A stretch of DNA of 64,000 nt, from assembly GCA_035048495.1 (NCBI GenBank), contig CM068551.1:11967248-12031247 (forward strand), written 5' to 3'. Both the position numbers and the translations under genes were made by a program. Below are positions 1 to 12,060 of this stretch, piece by piece; positions within the stretch are counted from its first letter, which is position 1, and every line of letters starts with the position of its first letter. The DNA is from Euptelea pleiosperma (Eukaryota; Streptophyta; Magnoliopsida; Ranunculales; Eupteleaceae). Under the pieces are notes generated by a model. The model saw only the letters and a program-made list of their open reading frames with translations. It ran no database searches and was not told the DNA's origin.

Positions 1-780
1 TATACACAAACTTTTTAGAAAAGTAACGGCAGCTCTATTTTGGTTTCATCCATGAAACCCAAAACAGAAACTCCGTTATATTCCTTTATTTTATATCAGC
101 CATGGAGGTGGAGGTAATTGACATGGAGCAAGGAAACAGTATGAAGTTCTTTAATGACCAGGCATGGTTGCAAGCAGCACGAGAGGACCGACACGTGCGG
201 TTGATGCAGCTGTGCAGGCTGGGTTTGAACATAGGCTGGACGTCCAAAATGGTCACAGATGTTTGGCAGAGATGGCAATGATAATGCTGGTTGATGTAGC
301 ACCCAGTTCGACAGGGGTTCCCTTTGTTACGAGACTACAATTGAACGTATGATTCAAGCATCCTCACCAAGACAAGATATGAGACCGTCCTCTTAGTGGT
401 AAGATCCCATTATCCATATCATCTATTGATACGGAGTTGAGATTCGAAACCCGTCAACCTAATTTTAATTCCCCCCAATTTATCAAAATATTTAATTTTT
501 CCAAACAGCAAGACAACAGATTCTAGGAAGTGAGTTTCCAGGAAGTGGAACTTCTTGGAAAATCACTTCCAGTGAACCAAACACAGCCTTGATGTGATAA
601 GTTAACATTGAACATAGGGCGAAAATATCATGTATTCTTTGACGATTATTTTTGGTTATGTCCTTAGTGACTTTTATCATGCATTTGAGTTAATGAACTT
701 TTCCCTTATCATGAAACTATTAATTAATGGTTAGCATAACGGTTATTGTATTGACCAATAAATTATTTTAATATGAAAAA
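1..780. other. No gene recognised
   Basis: AT-rich sequence with only short shadow reading frames. I see no conserved domain, splice-consistent exon or repeat terminus here. Confidence 0.5.
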
Positions 781-789
781 AAATTAGCA

Positions 790-964
790 ATCTTTCCAAC
801 CGACAAAAAATTAAGAAATTGACCAACCCGACTAACCCGACCTTAGGGTTGAAAAATCTAGGCCCGACCTTGGGTTGGGTTGGGTTAGGGTTCACAGCCT
901 TTAAGGTTGGGTTGGGCTAGGGTTGACCTCCGACCTGACCCAACCCGCCCAAGTTGCAGTCCTA
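790..964. repeat. Dispersed repeat with GGGTTGGGTTAGGG-like tracts
   Basis: Short imperfect tracts of acccgacc / ggttgggtt on both strands end at ...aagttgcagtccta. This terminus resembles plant hAT-type repeat ends (taggactgcaac on the other strand). The tracts are irregular and too few to be telomeric. Confidence 0.35.
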
Positions 965-965
965 C

Positions 966-2960
966 ATCAACTCATAAAAACTCGAAGTATCTCAACCGTC
1001 TATAACGAATACAACGCGTACCTTTCAATAAGGCCACTGATAAAAATAACTAAGAAAGCAAACTAACTAGCTCCTACCCGACTAATCCAGATCCACACTA
1101 GATCCCTCATCCACTTCCTGCAGTAAGAAGATACATGGTATTCAACAAGGGGAAGTACAGCATAGAAAAATCCAACAAGAAGGAAATTAAACCTCTAATG
1201 GTTTTCTTCTTCTCTGGTAATTAAAATGATCTAAAAAACTACTCTTATCTTCAACAATAGAGTTTGTAGAGTAAACCCTACCCTTTCAAGCCAACCCTAA
1301 CCATTAGATGGCCTATAAAGATCTCAATCCTCCATTCTAAATTGAAACACAAAACTATCCTTGCAGAAGAAAACCCAATGTGCCCCACTTTTTATTCTAA
1401 ACCCCCCACAATCCCCTCAACTTGTTACCCAATGCCTTGTTCTCTCCATGGGTTGGGCCTAGCCTACACAACATTGGAGTACTCCCAGCCCTATTTACAT
1501 CATCTTCCTACAATGAGGGATTATATAGTCAATCCCTAGCCTAAATAAGGTCAATCTTAGCCAGTGATCTTCCCCACTAAATCCTAACCATCCAATGAGT
1601 TGTTTTTTTGTGAGGATGATCTCTTTGGTGAGAATATCATCCTCACAAAAACCAGCTCTTAATTCGTCGTCATGTGGGCCCCAAGATCATTTAGGGTTGG
1701 GATAAAATGGTCATGGGGCCCATCAAGTTCGTCCTCCAACCTATTGTAGTTCCGGACACTAAGCTAATACCCCGTCGTGTGGACTTTTGAACGATAAGGG
1801 CCCGTTATGCTAAAATAATCAGCCCATTCAAACATTTCTAGTCTTATGAAAAGTGTGTCACATTGTAACAAGCTGTAGCTTAATCCAAAAGCGTAAGGTA
1901 GCACCCTTTTTGTTCCTCACCGCTGCCATCTGGGACCCACTGACTGTATGGATGTTTAGCCTACCAAGGGGTATACATTCATGCGAAAAATCAACTTGTT
2001 TGATAATTTTTAGCGTTGGTTTTAGTACTAAAAAAATGGTTGATAGCCAGCTCAGCACTATCACAACCGTTGGATTCTCGGAATGCACATCTGACAAGCC
2101 CATGCCCATTATAATTGGGCCCGTCAATGGCCATTTGTTTTTCAAATAAAATTCCTGCAATAGTTAATGAAGTTTAGTACACTCAAGGCTATCTTGTCCC
2201 ATTCAATAATCACAATCATGTCCGTCGTATTATTGTATCCGGAGATGAATTACCCCCCCGGTTCCTCATCATCCCCACGTGAAGCATTATGATGGAAATG
2301 TTCAAAACTGTCTTATTTCTCATCATTTTAGCTGTCAACCACATCAAAACAGAGGAAACCAAACAAATTAAAGTAAAGACAACCACAATTACATAAAGAA
2401 AACCAAAATATTGCTTCTATTGAATCATCTGTAACAATGTTCCCAAATACTCAAATGGACACATTCATACTATGCATGTATGACTTTAAAAAAAAAAAAA
2501 AAAAAAAGAATCACAAAATCATTCAGCCCCTGTAAATCAAGACGAACACACAGACAGACACGATGATCATGGTGGGTTGTTGGAAGGGGAGGACGACTGA
2601 AATTCATAAGAAAGATGAAATTGTGAAATAAAAGAAATGAACAACGCTTCCGCACCTGCTCCAAGAATGGTGTTTTTTGGCAGTTGAAGCAGGCCGAGGT
2701 TGAGCAACGACATGGAGGAACAAGTGAATAATGGAGAATATTGGAAATGGGTTTGACAGCATAATGACATGTGTAAAAATGTACACTTGTCAATAATAGG
2801 ACTAGATTGACAAATATAGAAACAGAGGAAGAACCAGACTTAGTGATACTGATACTGACTGGGTAGTGGGTACTGCTATAATAATAAAGAAAAAAAGGAA
2901 AAAGAAAAAAGAAAAGATGCTCCTTTTTTTTTGATTTTTTCATCCAAGATTGATTAGCAA
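966..2960. other. Intergenic region downstream of pectate lyase
   Basis: No gene recognised. Positions 1590..1690 resemble part of the MITE family found complete at 52066..52458 (gaggatgatctc ... atcatcctcac). Positions 1835..2010 contain a degenerate piece of the Mutator-like MITE family (gactgtatggatgttt). Near 2488..2507 there is an A-tract, and the T/A-rich stretch up to 2961 is the probable 3' UTR of the lyase. Confidence 0.4.
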
Positions 2961-2961
2961 T

Positions 2962-5900
2962 TTAGCATTGATGACCCCTGCGGCAGCCGAGAACACCAGC
3001 ACCAGAAGTAATAGAGGCCACCATGGATGAGGACTTGGCACCAAGACTTGATGCCCTTGCATAACTGGCTGAGGCTCCGGCTCCAGACGGCGTGAAGTAG
3101 GCTCCATTCAGCAGCAGGTCCCCCTCTGATCTCCAGTTCCAGTTCTTCCACACACCCACATTGGTTACCACTCTCTTCGTCACCTGCCCACCCACAAACA
3201 TTGCCTTTAATAAATTCTACATTCATAAAAAATAAAAATTAAAAAGAAGACGGGGAGGTTATTAATTATATACCTCCTTGGCAAAAGGGTTGGAAGGAGC
3301 AAGGTATCTGTTGCCTTGGCTGTTGATGGTAGGGTTTGCACTTCCACCAATAGCATACATTTCCCAGTGAGTGTAGTCATTGTTCACCACATGGAAATAC
3401 CCATGTCTACACCTGTAATGCTTTCAAAACACCATTAGAAGAAAGCCCAATTTTTTTTTTCCTATAATTCAGAACAGAACAGTAGAACGCCATTAGAAGA
3501 ATGCCCAACCTTGGCATTCTCTGAATGAGACCTTCACCAAAATGGTTGTAAGCAATGGTCACTTGCATCTGCTTGTCTCTTGTGTAAGAATCACTGTGAC
3601 CCAGCAGCATCACCTGTTTTACATTACACAACAGCATTATTATGCAACTAAATCAAATTGTTTGTAAGGGGAAACAAATATATAGAGATGTACTATATAT
3701 TTACCTCATTGTGGTGTGTAAAGTAGTTGTTGGAGATGGTGATGGCTGTCGAACCCATGACAGCATCAACAAGACCATCTGCACAGTTGGAGAGGGAGTT
3801 ATGATCAACCCAGATGTGGCTGGATCCGAAGATTGAGATAGCGTCACCGTCAGCCATTGTCCTCCACCCATAGTGAGATGGGGAGCTGCGCACCATGGCA
3901 TTTCCAGTGGGCTTGCAGTCATGGATATGAAGGCCATGAATGATGACGTTAGTGATGAACTGGATGGTGATGCACCCCCCATTGGCAATGTGGACATTGA
4001 CACCACGGGCGTCGATGGTCTTGAAGCTGTTCATGATTAGCTCCTGCTTAAGAGTGATCCCCATGTCCCTCTTGAACACGATCCACAGAGGTCTGTCTTG
4101 AATGACAGCATGGCGCAATGTGCCAGGTCGGGGGTTGACAGGGTCATGGTCACTAGAGTCGGTGACAACATAGTAACGACCGTCACGGCCACCAATGGCA
4201 TTGCGTCCAAAACCAATGCCACAGTCAGCAAGGCGCTTGCGATGTAGCTGCCAGTGGGGATCGCAGCGCCAGCAGTCGTCAATGGGGTTGCCGGTGCCAC
4301 AAGATAGAAAGCCCAAGTTCCTCCTTTCGGTGCTGTTTCGTATGCTCCTGCTCAATCGAACGTTATCTTCATTATTACATTAAGCAATCTATATTGAAGC
4401 AATTCCGGAATTCAAAAGCAACTTTTGTTAATTTGATGGGTATCATTTTGGGCTGTTGAGTTTTAAAATCCAAATTCCTCCATTCCTCTGTTAAAATGCA
4501 CGTCCATGAGCTAAAAAAATATCAGTTGGGCTTGCCTCACCCATTTGGTTGAGGCATTCCTTAACTCCTATCATGGGCAACTTGAAGAACCGGTTCAAAA
4601 TCAGTCTTGCTCTCTTTGTTTCCTTGCTGGCTTCAACTAGCCGTCCAGGTTGTAAGTGGGCTGTCATCCACTTGTCACTGAACGATTGGCACATTTTGAT
4701 TGGTGTTACACACCTCGGACTAGAATGTGCAAGCAGTTGGACACCACATGACCTGGACCATAAGATCACCACTCAAACTATACAGTGGGGGGGTGTCAGT
4801 GTGATTTAATGTGAGCCATATGAATGTCATTGGATGCGGAAATTTGTGACAATCCAGCTTTACTATTTGGAATAAACGCAGAGTTGGGCGGGTTTTTTTT
4901 TTGATAAGGAAGTGGGCATTAAGTCCTTGGTGTCGGTGTCGGTAAAGGTACTCATATACAAAAGTGGCACGGAAACAGAATTATATTAAAAGTTGCAAAC
5001 AAAAAAATGGAATTCTTTTTGTGTATTTTAGTAACACCCCCTAAACTTTGAATGTAATTATTAATACCCCTTATACTTTCAAACTTCAGGATTACCCCCT
5101 TGACCTCATTTAACAATGGCAACCGACTTGAATCACACGCGGTTAGCATTGTACCTGCAATATTATGCTCCTTTCATAGCTGCATTAAGCAGCGCATGAT
5201 GCATGTCACGTCTTAACGTTAGTCAAATGATGGTTAAACTAATTCAAGGGAGGCAATCTTAACATTTGAAAGTATAAGGGGGCATTACTAATTACTTTTG
5301 AACCTCAAGGGGGGCAATCTTTTTCTCATTTAACCGTTGGATTGGAAACTTTTTCATGGGTTTATTTTTTACCGAGTTGGGGGGTATTCAGATCCAAAGG
5401 TTAGAAATAAAGAATGATACTGATTTTTGGTATGTAGGTCCACCTAAGGATAGGCCAACATCCATACTGTCAGTAACTCAGTGGTATCTAAGGGTGTGTC
5501 GCGTGGCTCATACTGTGGTCATGGTCGTCGACATTTGATTTATTCGTGATAGCATTGAATGTAACGGGTCGAATTTTGCCCGTTTCAGAAAATTTGGACT
5601 GGAGCCAAAGCGGTGATGTACTTTCCTTGCTCTTGTCATACATGGACAAAGTTATCACGTGAAAACGGTTTAAGAATTTAATGCATTTTTGCATCAACTA
5701 CATGAAGTAGAGTGGTGATCACATCGCCCGGGGTGCATGTGGCGCCCACCAGCTGGCACATTTTGATTGGTGTTGGACACCTCGGGCTGTGCAGTAGTCA
5801 CTTTAACTACAGTCTTTTAGCTGCCCGAGGTGTCCAACACCAATCAAAATGTACCAACTGTTGGGCACCGCATGCACCGCGGACCATGTGATCACCACTC

Positions 5901-8632
5901 CATGAGAATATTGCATTTCCATCTTGGATTAATTTATGTAATTGGGCATTACTAATCTGATTGATTGCTTAATGGGTCCAAGCAGAAGATGTAATCTGAA
6001 AAAACGCAAGTAACCTGGAAGGGTTCTTGATCAGGATCCCCCCCAACAATCCAGTAAAAATATAAAAAAAAAAAACAGGAAAAAGAGAAAGAGACAAAAG
6101 AAAAAATATGGGGAAGGGGGGTTCGATCCTTCTGCCCTAATGTCTTGTTTGTCACCATGTGAGTAAAATAAGAAGATCGATGCCAACCTTTATGAAAGGT
6201 AATTATAGAGAGAAACAAACAAGATAACCGAGATATCCAATATCCAAACACAACCTAAGATTCTAAGGTCCACATACCCCCTTCATACCTGAACATGTCC
6301 ACATACCCATTTTTATTTTATTTTATTTTTTGGATAAGAATATCAAAATACACAATTTAATTGGACGACCGACCAACCCATATTCCATAATCAATCGAAA
6401 TTGATTTAGGGTTAAGAATTGTATCAAAATACCAAAATGATGATGGCAGAAAGAAATCAACGTGAAACGCGGATCTCCCGACATATACATGTGAGGAGGG
6501 GGGCTATTAAACAAAGGAAAATAAAATGGTGGACATGTGGACGACACTTGAAATGTCAATCAAGGACGTTATCTGTGCATGTTAGGTGGGGTCACAAGGA
6601 TTTTTTAGTTATCCTTTTCCAAGCATGTGGACCCCACTTTGCCATGCATAGATGGTGGTCACTGATTGGCCACACAGCGAAAATCACACTTTGTACGAAG
6701 GGAAGTGGGAAAAGGCCAGAAGTTGCAGAAAAGGAACGTGGTGGTTGATTCCTTAGATGAGGAACGCGACCAACCATCCCACATAGGAGAGAGAGAGAGA
6801 GACGCTTTAGAAAAGGTAATGGATGGGTGGAGAGAATGGTCAAAAACGAAATTGAGTTCAGTAGAAGCAGAATCTCAAGTTTACTTTTTCACACAAGACT
6901 GGAGTAGAAGTTTGACTGGAATTTCTACCCCTTCACATTACCCGATACAAGACAGGGACTAAAAAGTACAGAAAACACAACAAACGACCAAGGAAAAGGC
7001 TAAAGGAAGTAAAAGAGCAGTAAAAAGATTGATTACTTGGGGTGTTGGGTAGGTATCGTTCTTAAATGTGGCTAAGGGCCATGTGTATTTGTTTGTTCTT
7101 GTCGCAATGATCGTTCCATGTGTGTGCTATTATGGAGTATGAACGGTCACAAGATTTCCGTGGAGAACAAGGGAACAGACAGAGAGAGATGGAAAGACTC
7201 ACATCTCAACCATGGAAGCCACCTCCTCCGGATCCTCGACGGCGTGCTCATTCCAGCCTTCACCTTCGTCCGACCTGAATCAACATCCACAACAATTGTT
7301 TTAAAATGCCAAATTTCAAAGATCTCAAAATGAAAAACTGTAAATCTCATCATCAAGTGTTGCCTCCGGTTCTACTCTTATTTTGGACTCTATTTGCTTG
7401 GGTGTACAGTAAGATTAACAGGCAATTCCAACCATTGGATCAGATCTCACTTTTGAGACAGGAAAAAAAAAAAAGTGAAACTTACCAACCGGCGCATATT
7501 AGCAAAAACCCCAGTTCAGGCCTTGTAGGATTAGCCTGAGTGCTTCATGCGCTAACGTCCAGTCAACAACATTTGACAAAAATGCCCTAATTTTAACTTT
7601 CGAAAATACAGGTAAGGATAGTTTGGTACAGGGGCATTTTTGTCTAAGAGAAAAATACATTAAATAAACAGGGGCATTTTAGGCATTTTAATACTACAAA
7701 GGCTCCTGGGGAATAAATTCAGAGATTTCCGTCCACTACTCCATCTCTCTCTCTCTTAACGGAAGGGACACGTTCACTGCTCGAGGCAGTCATCCTCCTG
7801 TAAAACCGTAAGAAAGAACGAGAGATTCTAAACGGAGGAATTTCTTGAAAAAGTTCTTTTACAGTCTCGCAGGTGGAATGACTAAACTACCCTCGCTTTA
7901 CCCAGAAAGCAACCGTTGCCTTGACCAACGAACTGACAGGAATAAGGTGGTTCTGAAAGGATGGTCTAGGAAATGTGAAAAAGATCCAGGGTGGTCTCGT
8001 TCAAGAAAGAAGTTGTTAATGCCCTAAGAAACAAAATGAAAACGAAGGGCTGGATCAAAAAGTAACATATCTAAGGATCCACATTTCTCCAGAGACAACG
8101 TGGACGGCCTAGATCTACCGACTTATAAATAGAAGCGAAGCTAGTAAAGTACTAGGTACTACAAACCTCTCCGCCATTGTTGAGTTCTTTGAGCTCTGCA
8201 GCTGCTCTGTTTCTCCAACCCTTAAAAAACAAGCAAGCAATAAACATTCAAGATCTATGAGAACTTGAGAAGAAGAAAAAAATACTGCTAAAACTGTGAC
8301 GACTCTTCTAAATTTTAGCAAATTTTATCACAGAAAGGAAAAAAAAATGGAAGAGATGAAAGAAAAATTCCAGAACTCTGTTCAATCTCCATTAAAGGAG
8401 ACTGAAAAGAAAAACAATCGAAATGTGTCTCTAAAATTAGCAAAAACAGTAGAAAATCCTCTGTTTCTACTTTCTACTGCAATTCGTCCCCAAACCAAAG
8501 CGAAATGCAGAGAAACACAAGCAAAGTATACCTCGAATCCGAGATCTCCTCTCTTCCTACTCCCGCCATTACTCCAACAATTAGCAACAGAAGGAACAAA
8601 CACAGAGAAAACCACCTCGGAGAAACCGACAT
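2962..8632 (-). CDS. Pectate lyase (polysaccharide lyase family 1), six exons
   Basis: Secreted enzyme that cleaves de-esterified pectin in the cell wall by calcium-dependent beta-elimination. I joined exons 8532..8632, 7203..7274, 3705..4347, 3510..3613, 3274..3412 and 2962..3183. Every intron is GT-AG, all phases agree, and the product is 426 residues, normal for the family. Exon 1 starts at ATG 8632 and encodes a signal peptide ([17 protein letters not shown]...). Exon 2 encodes the conserved [17 protein letters not shown]. Exon 3 opens with SIRNSTERR and has [13 protein letters not shown] (residues 74-86), [10 protein letters not shown] (237-246) and ADGLVD (247-252), the acidic calcium-binding region. 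RMPRCRHG (304-311) holds the catalytic arginine. The C-terminus ends GCRRGHQC. From memory of the family it is closest to Arabidopsis At3g07010-like lyases. No frameshift or stop was seen. Exons 1 and 2 are small and far upstream, so automatic models may miss them. Confidence 0.93.
4640..5525. repeat. Cluster of fold-back repeats in pectate lyase intron 2
   Basis: Intron 2 (4348..7202) holds several repeat pieces. 4640..4770 is half of the element seen complete at 5710..5900. 5018..5330 is a fold-back whose arms (about 5018..5099 and 5249..5330) share the aacacccc / ttatactttcaaa / attaccccc motifs in inverted order. 5345..5525 is half of the Mutator-like MITE family (lost its left end). None has coding capacity. 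Confidence 0.6.
5710..5900. repeat. Fold-back element in pectate lyase intron 2
   Basis: Two long inverted arms meet around 5800-5820. The left arm has gagtggtgat at its start and ttggacacctcgggc at its end. The right arm begins gcccgaggtgtccaa and ends atcaccactc. The transcript could form an extended hairpin inside intron 2. A second, half copy lies at 4640..4770. Superfamily unknown because no target duplication was identified. Confidence 0.65.
7203..7274 (-). CDS. Pectate lyase exon 2
   Basis: A 72-base exon with acceptor ...TTGATTCAG and donor GTGAGTC. It encodes [18 protein letters not shown] and ASMVE, and ends in the first two bases of the Met codon completed in exon 3. HAV-x-x-P-E/D-E-V-A-x-M-V-x-M is the conserved pre-domain motif of plant pectate lyases, so this exon bridges signal peptide and catalytic domain. 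Confidence 0.88.
8532..8632 (-). CDS. Pectate lyase exon 1 (signal peptide exon)
   Basis: First coding exon of the lyase: 33 codons plus two bases, ending in AG before the donor GTATAC. The hydrophobic core [14 protein letters not shown] followed by small and charged residues is a secretory signal. The split arginine codon is completed by the first base of exon 2. Reading past the donor in this frame soon meets a stop, which supports splicing here. Confidence 0.85.
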
Positions 8633-8797
8633 TGTCGCTTCAGAGCTTTTTCTCTCTCTCTCTCTCTAAATCCTCTCTGTAAATCTATCTGTTCTTCTCT
8701 TTGTGGATCTCGAAGAAAGAACGGAGAAGAAACAGAAACGGAGAGGTAAAACACAGAGCAACCAATGGAGTCCAAGAAAAACTTCGTTGGAAACGCC

Positions 8798-8805
8798 TTT
8801 ATATA
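8798..8805 (-). promoter_or_regulatory. TATA box of the pectate lyase gene
   Basis: The minus strand reads TATATAAA followed by GGC, 166 bases upstream of the ATG at 8632. Transcription would start near 8770, giving a 5' UTR of about 140 bases that contains a GA-repeat (about 8651..8667). A CACGTG G-box lies further upstream at 8985..8990. The assignment rests on sequence and spacing only. Confidence 0.65.
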
Positions 8806-8984
8806 GACAACGTTGGCCACGGGGCCTAACTCCGTTAACCCCACTTTAAACCCCTCGTTAGGTTAATTAACTCTACTGACCCCTTTAACAACCTCACTAC
8901 TGCTCTAACCGCCACTAACGGACACTCTCTCTCGAACGTGTGCAACCGACGCCGGCATATGGATGTGCGAAGGGGGTCCGCTCT

Positions 8985-8990
8985 CACGTG
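8985..8990. promoter_or_regulatory. G-box CACGTG upstream of pectate lyase
   Basis: Palindromic CACGTG about 180 bases upstream of the TATA box. This is the core site for plant bZIP and bHLH factors. Its position in the proximal promoter is suggestive, but function is inferred. Confidence 0.35.
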
Positions 8991-9187
8991 CGAATGCCCC
9001 TCTCCCCGCTCATAGCATGACACCTCAGCAACCTTAACGCTTTAAATGCACCTCCGGATCTCCCGTTCCTGGGCCCACCTCATCCACATTAGCAGCTCCA
9101 TTACCGGTTGCAGCCGGTCGAGTGTCCGTACGGTCTAGCAGGAAGAAATTTCACCATTTCCAGCTTATTTCCCGGTGGTATGTCGTG

Positions 9188-9352
9188 CTATCCCACGGAT
9201 AACCGGATGAAAAAATGTGCGGTTGGAGGCCAATAACCGTTGGATTCCAGAGATCCACGCAGTTGTTGCCTCGTAGACTGTGGGTCTCTTGAATCCAATG
9301 GTCAAATGGCCTCAAACCGCACATTTTTTTTGTCCGGTTATCCGTGGGATAG
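9188..9352. repeat. Fold-back MITE, family B copy 1
   Basis: Inverted arms begin ctatcccacggataaccgga and end tccggttatccgtgggatag, with the arms continuing inward (gaggcca / tggcctc; ccgttggattc / gaatccaatgg). Related copies lie at 23333..23517 and 25385..25545. No coding capacity. Confidence 0.7.
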
Positions 9353-9407
9353 AATTTTTTTTTTTTTTTTTAACATTTTTCTTTTCGAATTAGGTTCTTT
9401 ACCTTTT

Positions 9408-9794
9408 GCGTAAAAATTCGCTGACCTCTAAGGTTGCTGACCACCCACAATATGTGCCACGTTGTACATTTTTAGAGGACACTGACGGCATGGATATTTG
9501 ATCAATCCCTAGGTGGACCTACAAACCAAAAATCAATTTTATAAGTGATTTCTAAGCGTTGGATTGGAGTCATTTTCATTGGTTGATTTTAACCGTGGGA
9601 AGTTGAGCAATATTGACCATTATTTAGGGTACAAGGATCCAAAGGTTTGAAATCACTAATCACGCTATTTTTGGTTAGTAGGTCCACCTACAGATTGGCC
9701 AAACATCCTTACGGTCCGTGTCCTCTAATAGTGTGCCACATGGCTTATATTGTGGCCGGTCAGCAACGGTAGACGGTCAGCGAAGTTTTTACTC
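9408..9794. mobile_element. Mutator-like fold-back MITE (family A) with exact 9-bp target duplication
   Basis: The 387-bp element begins GCGTAAAAATTCGCTGACC and ends GGTCAGCGAAGTTTTTACTC. It is flanked by TTACCTTTT at 9399..9407 and 9795..9803, an exact 9-bp duplication as made by Mutator-like transposases. The two halves are near-complementary: agtgatttctaag and aaatcactaatc, catggatatttgatcaatcc and ggccaaacatcc. It is non-coding and depends on a transposase elsewhere. Confidence 0.85.
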
Positions 9795-10157
9795 TTACCT
9801 TTTAGTGAGAGGAGCAGGATTATGCTTCCATGCAACGACCAAGTGGCTCCCATCATAACACGAATCACGCGTGTCCTCAACGTTTCCTATACTTATTTAC
9901 CAATTTACCCTCAGGCCCACACTGTTTATGTAAAATTAAGATGTTTGTGTAACATCTCTATTGTATTCACATTACTGGTGCATTCAATCTGGTCCGTCCG
10001 ATCTGTAAGGAAGTTTTTGATGGCTTATTGGGCTTGTGTATAAGTTTTTGATGGCCCATTAAGAAGTTATCCCTTGATCAAATGGTCTAAATCGGTCGGT
10101 CGCCCATTTGTAGGTGATTAGATGGTAGCTATTTAAACAAACATCCCTAAACACAGG

Positions 10158-10160
<3 letters not shown>

Positions 10161-10222
<62 letters not shown>
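10161..10222. repeat. (CT)31 microsatellite
   Basis: Uninterrupted CT dinucleotide run of about 62 bases. Confidence 0.97.
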
Positions 10223-10224
<2 letters not shown>

Positions 10225-11330
10225 TTTTTATTTTATTTTTTTTGTCTTAACTAGTGTCCTCTTTACCTAGTCTTTTAGTAAGAATAGATGGAACCCACAG
10301 CATCAAGTTATGAACAATCAACCCTTGAGTTACACGCCAGGAGGGGAAAAGCCCAATAAGGTTTAGGGTTTAGTGATCGAACAGAGACGAAAGTAGGGCA
10401 TAGTGATCTAGGAGTCCCTTGCTTGTAGGCCAATTTAATCTTATATACCAATGCAAAAGTTAGATTTTGTAGGCCAGGTTGCCATGCTTGACTTATGAGA
10501 ACGTTTTCAAATTATGTGATAATCTCATTCAGGCCCGCCCATGGAATTTTCAAAGCCCAAACATTGTGCCAGCTTTGGCCTAATTCATGATACCATTGAC
10601 TTAGAACCAAGTCTAGGTTTCAATCACTACCAGTTGTAGAGCAAAAGCTTTGCTAGTCCCTAACAATGTGAAACAGGTCATAGGTTTTGAAATCATCATC
10701 ATAAACTTTATCCCATTGATATAGGGGACCGGGGCTATCCGAATCATGTTCTTCCCTTCAATTCTGTCTAAAGTCATTTCTTCTCTTAAGTCAAATTTCT
10801 TAAAATCTCTTGTCAAAATCTCGAGTCATAGACTTTGAAAGTCAAACCAAAAATATTATGGTATTATATCATATTTTTAATTTCATACTATTTTGATAAC
10901 ATTTTTAGTCGGACCGAAATTACTAGGGGACCTATACATAATTGAGAAACGAAGAGACTTCTAGTTTAACTTGAAAAATTGTAGATGACACACGAACAAA
11001 AGGAAAATGTGAGGTGTATGATGACAACAAACAAAGAAGCCGACCGAGCTAGCAAATAGAGGAGAAAAAGAAAGACAATGCGACATGGTTGTGATTTGAA
11101 TGGTGATGAACTACAGACGGGAAGGGGAAGAAAAAGAGCAGAATGTGAGGGTCACTTTGATTTGTAGTTTGCATTGATTTTGCCTTTGCAAACATGCACA
11201 ATTTTGAGACAAAATATGTGAGGCTAATGAATTCTTTTCACCTATTTACGATTGTTTGGTGGGCACCAAGCAGCTGCAAGTCTGCATTAGGCAAGGCCTA
11301 TGTTTCAAATTTATTTATTTGAACTTCGTT
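10223..11330. other. No gene recognised
   Basis: Only short reading frames with no recognisable domain. No structured repeat identified. Confidence 0.45.
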
Positions 11331-12060
11331 TATCATACCCTCAACTTAGGTCAAGCACATCTGGTGCCAACACACATCTTGATGTGTGATTTGAGAACAA
11401 ATCCTCAAAAACACGCCATAACAATGTAGTATCGACTGATAAAACACGAATCGAGTAAAGCATTAAATTAAAACTAATTTTCCAAGAAATCAAAGTATTT
11501 GAAATAATGTAACTAATGGCAAAAATGCAAATACAACATGCTTCATTACATAAGTCAAGAAATCAATGGCGAATAACAACATAAAGCCTAAACATGATAT
11601 CTAATCAACAAAACATGTTTTAATACAATCAAAACACAAAATCAAAAAGGAGTTAATGACGATTCATTTGTCTGTTAATCGCTAAACTGAGACTTTGAGA
11701 GAAATCCACCGAAAAATAAATGATTTTTCCAAACCTTAGCTCTAGAGGGTACAAGAAAGAGAAGATAAATATTTTCTATTTTCGCAATGAGTGAAAAGTG
11801 ATTTTCATCACTTTCAGCTAGGTTTAAATAAAAAATGTTAAAAACCCTAATTTAAGTCAAGTTATAGGTTATTAAAAAGGAGGCTTAAGACTCGTTAGTA
11901 TCAACTGGGCTTCAAATAGGGTTCTAATCGAGCCTTAAAAAACTCTAAATTTGCTCAAAAAGCTTACCCAACAAATGCGACACAAATAAAGATAATTATA
12001 ACCAAACAATAATGAATTAATAACTATATTAATTAATATAAATAAAACTCAAAGCATTAC
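11330..12060 (-). repeat. LTR-like retroelement remnant, inverted relative to 41805..42350
   Basis: On the minus strand the section near 11640..11860 reads GAAAGTGATGAAAATCACTT, TTCACTCATT, TCGGTGGAT and GTTTAGCGATTA in order. The segment 41998..42190 on the plus strand carries the same motifs in the same order. The layout, with a poorly coding AT-rich body, suggests long terminal repeat or leader sequence of one retroelement family. No boundary was defined. Confidence 0.4.

Noticed and set aside
840..960. Telomere-like TTAGGG/GGGTT tracts
   Set aside because: The runs are irregular (ggttgggtt, gggctaggg), only about 100 bp long and embedded in a dispersed repeat with a hAT-like end. There is no true TTTAGGG array.
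2470..2943. 157-residue reading frame on the minus strand
   Set aside because: Low-complexity Phe/Tyr/Lys-rich translation of A/T tracts downstream of the pectate lyase stop. No domain; most likely 3' UTR and flank.
6293..6303. Alternative upstream exon for pectate lyase ending in a Val-Asp-Met-like codon run
   Set aside because: The preceding sequence is a T/A tract with no family motif. The 7203..7274 exon carries the conserved [15 protein letters not shown] and fits in phase.
8296..8682. 128-residue plus-strand frame opposite pectate lyase exon 1
   Set aside because: Lys/Ser-rich, no domain, and antisense to a well-supported exon with signal peptide.
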